Below are positions 37,691 to 44,379 of a stretch of DNA of 44,379 nucleotides, piece by piece. Origin of the DNA: Clostridiales bacterium. Its GTDB lineage: Bacteria; Bacillota; Clostridia; Christensenellales; JAISNN01. Location: the NCBI GenBank assembly GCA_031275485.1, contig JAISOS010000040.1, forward strand, positions 1 to 44,379, in the 5' to 3' direction. The notes under the pieces were generated by a model. It saw only the letters and a program-made list of their open reading frames with translations. It was not told the origin of the DNA and did no database searches. The position numbers and the translations under genes are program-made. Within the stretch, counting starts at the first letter, position 1. Each line of letters begins with the position of its first letter.

Positions 37691-37749
37691 CGCGGCGGAA
37701 ACCCTTTGTTTACAAAAAGTTTCCGCCCGCGTTCCTTTCAAAAAATTTC
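37691..37749 (-). repeat. Family-1 palindromic element downstream of trmL
   Basis: CGCGGCGGAAACCCTTTGTTTACAAAAAGTTTCCGCCCGCGTTCCTTTCAAAAAATTTC. Confidence 0.88.
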
Positions 37750-38164
37750 AAATTTTAACGATTTTGTTTAAAATGCGGCGCGAATAAACGGGTCTTTCTT
37801 GTGAAAAATCAGGTTTTTGCCGTGTTCAAAAGGGCAGGTTTCGCCGCGTTCTAGTTTAAAGGAGGCGGCGAATAAGGGAATAAGGCGAGATTTTCTTTCA
37901 AACAGGGGAATTTTTGCCGCGAACGGTACTGCGGTTAGTTCGATATACGCGCGCCGAAAAAGTCCTCCGGTCGGATTTGTGGATAAAACGCCGTGAAAAA
38001 TTCGGAGTAAAGATCCGAAAAATCAAAAAAGTTGAAAAATACGCCAGAAATCGCTTGACATAGACGACGACGTATAATAGAAAAGCTCTATTAATAGGGG
38101 AATAATTGGGGAAATATCCTTATCGCAACCCCGCCTTAAAAAAAGAAACGACAGGAAAAAAACT

Positions 38165-38899
38165 ATGAGAGATAATGCGGATTTGGTGGCGTTTGACAGG
38201 GAATATCTGAAAAGGGCGCGCGAATTAATTTTTTGCGGCATAGACAAGTCGGAGCGCGAATTGTCAATGGACGGCATAGACGGGGCGGAGCGCGGGTCAA
38301 GATTGCGCGTCGGCGGGGACGAAGTCGGGTGCGGGTTATTAGTCGGCGGTATGGACGAGGCGGGGCGCGGACCTCTTGCGGGACCTGTGGCGTGCGCGGT
38401 TGCGGTGATGCCGTTGGACGACGGGCTTATTGTCGGCGGCGCGGACGACAGCAAGAAAATTCCCGAAAAAAAACGCGAAATACTCTATGAGGCGATTGTA
38501 AAAAACGCCCTTTATTACAATATTCAATTTGTTTGGCAGGACGAAATCGACGGGATAAATATACTTAACGCTACTAAAAAGGGTATGCGCGCCTGCTTCG
38601 ACGCGTTGCCCGTAAAGCCCGACATATTGTTGATAGACGCCGTTAATCTCGATATAGCGGGCGGCGTCGCCATAATAAAGGGCGACGCCAAAAGCTATAA
38701 TATCGCCTGTGCCTCGATACTCGCCAAGGTCGAAAGAGACCGCCTTATGCGCCGGTACGACGCGGAATATCCGGGTTACGGCTTCGCGAGGCATAAGGGC
38801 TACGGCGTAACCGCGCATTACGAGGCGATTGCGCGGCTCGGAATAACGCCGCTGCACAGAAAGACGTTTTTATCGGGATTTAAGAACCTTTTTTTATGA
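38165..38899 (+). CDS. rnhB: Ribonuclease HII with tandemly duplicated N-terminal motif
   Basis: GGMDEAGRGPLAGPVACAVAV, DDSKKIPEKKRE, GDAKSYNIACASILAKVERDRLM, YGFARHKGYG. Confidence 0.95.
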   Translation: MRDNADLVAFDREYLKRARELIFCGIDKSERELSMDGIDGAERGSRLRVGGDEVGCGLLVGGMDEAGRGPLAGPVACAVAVMPLDDGLIVGGADDSKKIPEKKREILYEAIVKNALYYNIQFVWQDEIDGINILNATKKGMRACFDALPVKPDILLIDAVNLDIAGGVAIIKGDAKSYNIACASILAKVERDRLMRRYDAEYPGYGFARHKGYGVTAHYEAIARLGITPLHRKTFLSGFKNLFL

Positions 38900-39165
38900 A
38901 TTGAAACGCGCGTCTTTCGCACCCTTGCGGGTTCTTTCGCGTCTTTCACCTTTGTTCCCCTTGTTAACGGTCTTGCCGTTAATTGCGGAAAACGTCTTTA
39001 AAACCGCAAAAGCCTTTCGCAAATCCGACGTCTTAACTCATGAAAACGGGTTTAAAAAAATAAAACGGCGCGAAACGGGAATAAAAACGCGTAACGATGA
39101 ATGCGGACGTGTCGGATCTGGTCTGAAAACGGCGCGTCGGCATACTAAGAGCTTTCGGAACAGAC

Positions 39166-39200
39166 GCGGATAAGCCTTTTCGCCGAAAAGGCTTATCCGC
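39166..39200. repeat. Family-1-like hairpin upstream of MFS gene
   Basis: GCGGATAAGCCTTTTC GCC GAAAAGGCTTATCCGC, perfect arms. Confidence 0.8.
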
Positions 39201-39249
39201 CAAGGCTTTGACAAGGCGAAACGGGAATAAAAACGGGGAGAGATAAACG

Positions 39250-40638
39250 ATGAACGAACGGGACTTGCGCTCGGACAAAGCATCCGAAAAAACGGGCGGA
39301 ACGTTTGAGGAAACACACAAAGAGACGGGAGCGGAAAACGCCTCTTTTTCGGAATCGGACAATGCGTCCGAAGGAGCGGGAAAAATATCCGAAAAGATCG
39401 GCGGGTCTTCCGAAAAGGCGGGCGCGGGCGCGCGCGGGCGTCGGAACGCCGCGCTGTTTTTGGGCGGGCAGGGAGTGTCGATGTTAGGCTCTATGCTCGT
39501 GCATTACGCGATAATGTGGAATCTTACGTTGGAAACGCGGTCCGGCTCGGTGATGATGCTGTTCGCCGTCGCCGCGCTCCTTCCCATAGTTTTTATATCG
39601 CCGTTCGCGGGCGTTTGGGCGGACAGGTACAACAAAAAATATCTGATAAACATTTCGGATTCGTGCATAGCTGCGGTCACGCTTCTTATGTCCGCGCTGT
39701 TTTTTTTCGGGATACGCGATATTTGGCTCTTGTTCGCCTGCGCGGTCATGAGGAGTTTGGGTCAGGGCGTGCAGGCGCCGTCCGTCGGCGCGCTCCTCAC
39801 CGAAATCGCGCCCGTCGATAGACTAAAAAAGCTCAACGCCGCGAACGCGGGAATACAAGCGCTCTGCAGTTTTGCCGCGCCTATGCTGTCGGGCGTAATC
39901 CTCTCTTTTATGAGAATAGAGGCGGTTATGGCGCTAGACGTGGCGACCGCCGCGATAGGCGTAAGCGTGGTGTTTTTCTTTGTCAAAACGCCGAAAAAAA
40001 CGCCGAAAAAATCAGGCAAAGACGTCGCCGGATATTTCCGCGAGATGAAAGAGGGAGCTCTGTACGTCGTAAAACATAAGTTTTTACTCAAGTTTATGGC
40101 TTTCGCCCTGCTTTTCAACCTCATACTTTCGCCCGCCACTGTGCTTGTACCCCTTCAAGTCGCGCGCAACTTCGGCGCGGAGGTGTGGCGGCTGACGGTT
40201 ACCGAGAGCGCGTGGTCGGCGGGGATGGTATTGGGCGGCGTAATTTTAAGTATTTGGAAGGGCTTTAAAAATCATACGTTCTCGATTTCCGTCGCGGCGG
40301 CGGTGTTCGGAACGGGGCTTGTTTGGCTTGGAATCGTCCGTGATATGTGGATTTATGCCGCCGTAAACGCCGTTATGGGTCTGTCTGCGCCGATGTTCCA
40401 GACGGCGACGGTCACGTTGCTCCAAACTAAAACCGACGCGGAATATGTCGGGCGCGTGTTCGGCGTTTTCACGATGATATCGAGCGCGGCGATACCGCTC
40501 GGAATGGTGCTGTTCGGTCCGCTTGGCGATGCAATTTCTATAGATTATATCTTTATCGCGACGGGCGCGCTTATGCTATTGTCGGGACTGCTATTAAATT
40601 TCAGTAAAACTATGAGAAAAGCGGGAGAACCGATTTGA
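39250..40638 (+). CDS. MFS transporter with low-complexity N-terminal extension
   Basis: 12-TM-like; PFAGVWADRYNKKYLINISD, GVQAPSVGALLTEIAP; repetitive hydrophilic N-terminus. Confidence 0.88.
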   Translation: MNERDLRSDKASEKTGGTFEETHKETGAENASFSESDNASEGAGKISEKIGGSSEKAGAGARGRRNAALFLGGQGVSMLGSMLVHYAIMWNLTLETRSGSVMMLFAVAALLPIVFISPFAGVWADRYNKKYLINISDSCIAAVTLLMSALFFFGIRDIWLLFACAVMRSLGQGVQAPSVGALLTEIAPVDRLKKLNAANAGIQALCSFAAPMLSGVILSFMRIEAVMALDVATAAIGVSVVFFFVKTPKKTPKKSGKDVAGYFREMKEGALYVVKHKFLLKFMAFALLFNLILSPATVLVPLQVARNFGAEVWRLTVTESAWSAGMVLGGVILSIWKGFKNHTFSISVAAAVFGTGLVWLGIVRDMWIYAAVNAVMGLSAPMFQTATVTLLQTKTDAEYVGRVFGVFTMISSAAIPLGMVLFGPLGDAISIDYIFIATGALMLLSGLLLNFSKTMRKAGEPI

Positions 40639-40670
40639 GTTTTTTAGGGGGAGGGGAAGCGATGTTTATA

Positions 40671-40730
40671 CGTGGGGAAACCTTTTGCGTGCAAAAGGTT
40701 TCCCCACGCGCGCCCTTTCCCAAAAAACTC
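40671..40730 (-). repeat. Family-1 palindromic element downstream of MFS gene
   Basis: CGTGGGGAAACCTTTTGCGTGCAAAAGGTTTCCCCACGCGCGCCCTTTCCCAAAAAACT. Confidence 0.92.
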
Positions 40731-40807
40731 CGTCTTTATTATTATATTTATTACGCTTTCAAACGCGGCGTTGCCGGGCTTCGAACGCCGTTAAAAAAAA
40801 AGAACGG

Positions 40808-40830
40808 CGCGGACGGTAAAACCGTCCGCG
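40808..40830. repeat. Short perfect hairpin upstream of bioY
   Basis: CGCGGACGGT AAA ACCGTCCGCG. Confidence 0.75.
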
Positions 40831-40996
40831 TAAGCGTTGCGCTTTATAAACGGAAGCTGAATTCGGCGTAAATTTGGCGTCGATTAAAATCGCAATTTTC
40901 AAATAAAAATTATCCGACGGGAGCGTGAACGAGGTTGACATTTACGCTTTTTTCTTTTATAATCTAAGTTATGAATACTGATACGGATACGGAGTT

Positions 40997-41674
40997 ATGA
41001 ATATGGACACGGATATGAACGAGGGCGCGAATGTGAACGAGGACGCGGATATGAATATGAATGAAAATAAGACTGCGGATACGAATCGGCGCGGCTTGAC
41101 GGGGAAAAAAAATACGGGCGGCGGACGAGAAATAGCGTTTTGCGCGCTGTTCGCGGCGTTGATAAGCGTCGGGTCGTACATTAAGATACCGCTTCCAGGC
41201 GTGCCCGTGACGCTGCAATTTTTATTTACCAACCTTGCGGGAATAATGCTCGGCAAAAAATACGGCGCGGTTTCCGTGGGGGCGTTCGTCGCGCTGGGGC
41301 TTATCGGTTTGCCCGTTTTTTCGGGCGGCGGCGGCATAGGCTATGTCGTAATGCCGTCGTTCGGCTACATTTTGGGCTATTTGGCGGGCGCGTATTTGGC
41401 CGGACTGATTACGGAAAGGTTTAAAAGCCTTTCTTTAAAGTCGATTCTTACCGCGAGTTTCGCAAACCTCGCCGTGGTTTATCTGTTCGGCGTAACGTAT
41501 TTTTATTTCATTTCCGAGTTTTATATCGGGAACGCGGCGGACGCGAAAACCCTGCTCGTAAATTGTTTCCTTATATTCCTTCCGGGCGATATATTGAAAA
41601 TTCTTTTGAGCGCGCTCATTTTGAAAAAGGGAGGAGCTTTTTTTAAAAAAAATATACGGGGAAAATTTTTTTGA
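40997..41674 (+). CDS. bioY: Biotin transporter BioY with repetitive N-terminal extension
   Basis: IAFCALFAALISVGSYIKIPLPGVPVTLQFLFTNLAGIMLGKKYGAVSVGAFVALGLIGLPVFSGGGGIGYVVMPSFGYILGY. Confidence 0.93.
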   Translation: MNMDTDMNEGANVNEDADMNMNENKTADTNRRGLTGKKNTGGGREIAFCALFAALISVGSYIKIPLPGVPVTLQFLFTNLAGIMLGKKYGAVSVGAFVALGLIGLPVFSGGGGIGYVVMPSFGYILGYLAGAYLAGLITERFKSLSLKSILTASFANLAVVYLFGVTYFYFISEFYIGNAADAKTLLVNCFLIFLPGDILKILLSALILKKGGAFFKKNIRGKFF

Positions 41675-41712
41675 TGAAAAGATTTTTTCCAACACTCCTT
41701 TCCGAAAGGCTT
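41656..41712 (-). repeat. Degenerate family-1 element overlapping the bioY 3' end
   Basis: ACGGGGAAAATTTTTTTGATGAAAAGATTTTTTCCAACACTCCTTTCCGAAAGGCTTTG. Confidence 0.6.
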
Positions 41713-41967
41713 TGTTAATAGGAGCGCGCGCGGCGGCAAGCCGGCGTTGGGCAGCGGGCGACGAAACGGACGGCGCGAAGCCGAAAAACGCGGGCATAGC
41801 GCTTGATTTGAGCGGAACGATCGCTTATAATAACGACGTCCGTTTTTTTCGCGCCGCCGTCATGATCGCTAAAAACCGCTAATTTTTTGTAAAGGAGCGG
41901 CGGGAGGAGAGGGATGCCGTCGTCTCCGCATAAATTTTAAAAAACCTTAAATAGGAAGAAAAATTAT

Positions 41968-42672
41968 ATGAAAATAGACGTATTAACGCTTTTTCCGGAG
42001 CAGTTCGGAATTTTGAGCGGCGGAATAATAGGCAAGGCGATTAAAGAAAAGCGGTTTGAGGTGAACGTCGTAAACATCCGTGATTTTTCGCCGGATAAGC
42101 GCAGGCGGTGCGACGACGCGCCCTTTGGCGGCGGGTCGGGAATGGTTATGACGCCGCAACCGGTACGCGACGCGATAGGCGCGGCGGATCCGTCGCACGA
42201 GGCTTTGAGAATTTATATGTCGCCTTGCGGCGCGGTATTGACGCAGGAAAAGGTGAAAAAATTAGCCGAACGGGAACCGAAGCGGCTTTTGTTGCTTTGC
42301 GGTAGCTATGAGGGCGTGGACAGACGCGTCATAGACCTCGACACGGACGAGGAGATCTCGATAGGAGATTATATACTGACTAGCGGCGAGCTACCCGCGC
42401 TGGTGCTGATAAACGCCGTCGCGAGATATATTCCGGGCGTACTCGGCAACTCGGAATCGCTGACGGAGGAATCCTTTTCGGACGGGCTCCTGGAATATCC
42501 GCAATATACCCGTCCTCGAGTGTTCGGAGGAATTAGCGTTCCCGAAACGCTCCTTAACGGCAATCATAAGGAAATCGCCGAATTTAGGCGCGCGCGCCAG
42601 CTTGAAATAACGCGCAGAAACCGCAAAGACCTATACCGCAAATATTTAAAAAAAACGGGAGATAAGAGTTAA
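41968..42672 (+). CDS. trmD: tRNA (guanine(37)-N1)-methyltransferase
   Basis: MKIDVLTLFPEQFG, DDAPFGGGSGMVM, LCGSYEGVDRRVID, ISIGDYILTSGELPA. Confidence 0.97.
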   Translation: MKIDVLTLFPEQFGILSGGIIGKAIKEKRFEVNVVNIRDFSPDKRRRCDDAPFGGGSGMVMTPQPVRDAIGAADPSHEALRIYMSPCGAVLTQEKVKKLAEREPKRLLLLCGSYEGVDRRVIDLDTDEEISIGDYILTSGELPALVLINAVARYIPGVLGNSESLTEESFSDGLLEYPQYTRPRVFGGISVPETLLNGNHKEIAEFRRARQLEITRRNRKDLYRKYLKKTGDKS

Positions 42673-42796
42673 TAGGAATGGGAATTTCTTTAATTTTTGC
42701 GAAGGAAATCTTTTGCGGATTTATCGGAGGATGCGGCAGAACGTTCGCGGCGGCGCGTCTTTAGCTTTAATCTTTTGATAGTTCTAAGTTTGCGTT

Positions 42797-43102
42797 ATGA
42801 TTTTGCTTGACCGGTATGACTTTTTATCACACAGATTTAGAACTGTATATTATTTAACGCGAAAAATAAGCGGAGTGCAAAACCAAAAAATATACGGGGA
42901 GCTTATCGACACGGGCTGGGAAATAGAAATTATACCGCTTAACAACAAAATTTATATAGTTCCGGTTAATTATACCTCGACTGAAATAAAACAGTTCGAC
43001 CCGCAATATGAGGGTTGGGCGATAGCCGACACGGACGGAAATTTGTATCTCGCAAGCAATCGCAAAAACTTTTATAATATAGCGATTTATTTTAAGCGGT
43101 AA
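42797..43102 (+). CDS. Hypothetical protein
   Basis: 101 aa ORF in a lower-GC patch; no family recognised; no clear SD. Confidence 0.45.
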   Translation: MILLDRYDFLSHRFRTVYYLTRKISGVQNQKIYGELIDTGWEIEIIPLNNKIYIVPVNYTSTEIKQFDPQYEGWAIADTDGNLYLASNRKNFYNIAIYFKR

Positions 43103-43354
43103 TTATTTTAGCAATCTGTACTTAGCGGCTTGAAATTCCTCATCTGAAAGTTTGCCCTCATTGTGCAATTTTGAAGGGTTTTCTATTTCGGAGGATAAAT
43201 TATATCGTGGTTTTGGTTTAGCGGTTTTGGGCTTTTTTGATATAGAAAATATGTCAAGTAGAATTAAAATAGTTGTTAATATGACAAGCAAAATAATATA
43301 TTCAGTTGAAAGATTGCCATTATACAATAGAAGTCTATTTTTTAAAACTCGCAA
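43103..43354 (-). CDS. Small membrane protein with C-terminal SHOCT-like motif
   Basis: One TM and C-terminal KLHNEGKLSDEEFQAAKYRLLK; listed start codon is TTG, so the 5' end is uncertain. Confidence 0.6.
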   Translation of the reverse strand: MRVLKNRLLLYNGNLSTEYIILLVILTTILILLDIFSISKKPKTAKPKPRYNLSSEIENPSKLHNEGKLSDEEFQAAKYRLLK

Positions 43355-43425
43355 AATTGCATCAGATATAAAAATTAAAAAATATAATAATTTTAAAACA
43401 AAGTATATTAGTGTTTTTTTGCGCT

Positions 43426-43686
43426 TTATTTTTTTTCGATTAATAAAATTATAATTGTTATGATTATAAAAAAAAGAAACACAAGTGAAATAAGTGTTAA
43501 AAAAATCGTTTCATAAAATATAGAATATGTATCATTAGGATATTGATTTGTTAAAACAGTAATTTTGAACATATTCCCTGTAAAAAATATCACGGTAGCG
43601 GCAACACAAAGCAAGATAATAATAACCTTGGGAAGATACTGTTTAACGCGTTCATTTTTAAAAAACGCAAGTAATTTATCTTTCAT
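43426..43686 (-). CDS. Small two-TM hypothetical protein
   Basis: 86 aa, AT-rich; AAGAGG-like RBS upstream of ATG. Confidence 0.5.
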   Translation of the reverse strand: MKDKLLAFFKNERVKQYLPKVIIILLCVAATVIFFTGNMFKITVLTNQYPNDTYSIFYETIFLTLISLVFLFFIIITIIILLIEKK

Positions 43687-43743
43687 AAAAAACCTCTTTT
43701 TTTAAGTATAGCACTTAATTTTGCGGAGGTCAATAGAAAAATG

Positions 43744-43772
43744 CAAAAAAACGTCCGGGCGGGGCGTTTTTA
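43744..43772 (+). terminator. Hairpin with T-rich tail, terminator-like
   Basis: AAAAAAACG TCCGGGCGGGG CGTTTTT followed by AATATTT. Confidence 0.5.
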
Positions 43773-43795
43773 ATATTTAAAAGGAGCGAAAAGCG

Positions 43796-44379
43796 ATGAT
43801 AATCACATTTAAGCAAGACGGGAGCGCGGTATTTTTACGCGGCGAGGCTCTGTACAAGGGCAGTAACGGCGTTAATAACGTCGTTGTGCGTTGGGAGGAC
43901 GGCGCGTCCCCCGGGGTTGAAAGCTTGGTCGTCGAAGTCGAAACGGCGCGTGCGGACGGTCAGGCGAGCGGGTTTGTGCCGTGTACGGTCAATTCGCAGG
44001 CGGAGGGTCTCGAATACTACCGCCGTCTTACGGGATGGGAGCTTGCCATCGAGGGCGAATTACGCGTGACGGCGCGGTGGTATCACTCCGACAATCCGAG
44101 CGTACAAGCGGCGGCGGCGGTTTTGGCGTACGTCAACAACGGCAGGATTTCAAATATCGCCTTGCCGGACGGCGGCGGTTATGATAATTATATCGAACAG
44201 CTGAAAGCCGCGCTCGAACAGGCGAACGACGCGGTGCAAAAAGCCGTCGCGCAGACGGCACAGACCTATGTCGATACGTTAAAGGCGCAGGGCGTGTTCG
44301 ACGCGGATGCGCAAAAAGCCGCGCTCGAACAGGCGCTATCAGCCGCGCAATCGAGTATATCCGCCGACGCTAAAACAAT
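43796..44379 (+). CDS. Partial CDS, phage tail/baseplate-like or coiled-coil surface protein (truncated by window end)
   Basis: Open frame from ATG 43796 (RBS AAAGGAG) to the window end: MIITFKQDGSAVFLRGEALYKGSNGVNNVVVRWEDGASPGVESL...YDNYIEQLKAALEQANDAVQKAV...DAQKAALEQALSAAQSSISADAK; not in the supplied ORF track because no stop is present. Confidence 0.65.
   Translation, partial: MIITFKQDGSAVFLRGEALYKGSNGVNNVVVRWEDGASPGVESLVVEVETARADGQASGFVPCTVNSQAEGLEYYRRLTGWELAIEGELRVTARWYHSDNPSVQAAAAVLAYVNNGRISNIALPDGGGYDNYIEQLKAALEQANDAVQKAVAQTAQTYVDTLKAQGVFDADAQKAALEQALSAAQSSISADAKT

Overview
The window is a chromosomal segment of a spore-forming Bacillota/Clostridia-like genome (lineage inferred from gene content). 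It carries mostly + strand housekeeping and sporulation genes: a CDF transporter, tyrS, ilvE, pyrK-pyrD, spoVG, murC, DUF3793-flavodoxin, spoIIAA-spoIIAB-sigF, spoIIIAA to spoIIIAH, yqzL-like-recO, murG, pgk-tpiA-gpmI, trmL, rnhB, an MFS transporter, bioY and trmD. A low-GC accessory patch and a phage-like CDS truncated by the window edge close the window. The coding content is ordinary; the spacers are not. (1) A palindromic element of about 60 bp, approximate consensus AAGTTTTTTGGAAAGGGGCGCGGGGGAAACCTTTTGTTCACAAAAGGTTTCCCCCGCG, occurs about 20 or more times with covarying arms. Almost every copy has its hairpin facing the nearest gene end and its one-sided flank facing away, so genes are bracketed by inverted copies (murG on both sides). 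(2) Longer derivatives have an expanded loop. (3) A second palindromic MITE-like family of about 140-170 bp has 4 copies. (4) Decayed tandem copies of gene ends follow pgk, sigF, tyrS and murC, and similar copies occur near the MFS and yqzL-like genes. (5) In-frame minisatellite-like expansions occur inside conserved proteins, most clearly a four-fold decayed duplication of the RNase HII DEAGRG motif. (6) The spoIIA and spoIIIA operons, normally compact, are inflated by these sequences. No rRNA, tRNA or CRISPR was recognised. All family assignments are by eye, without database searches.
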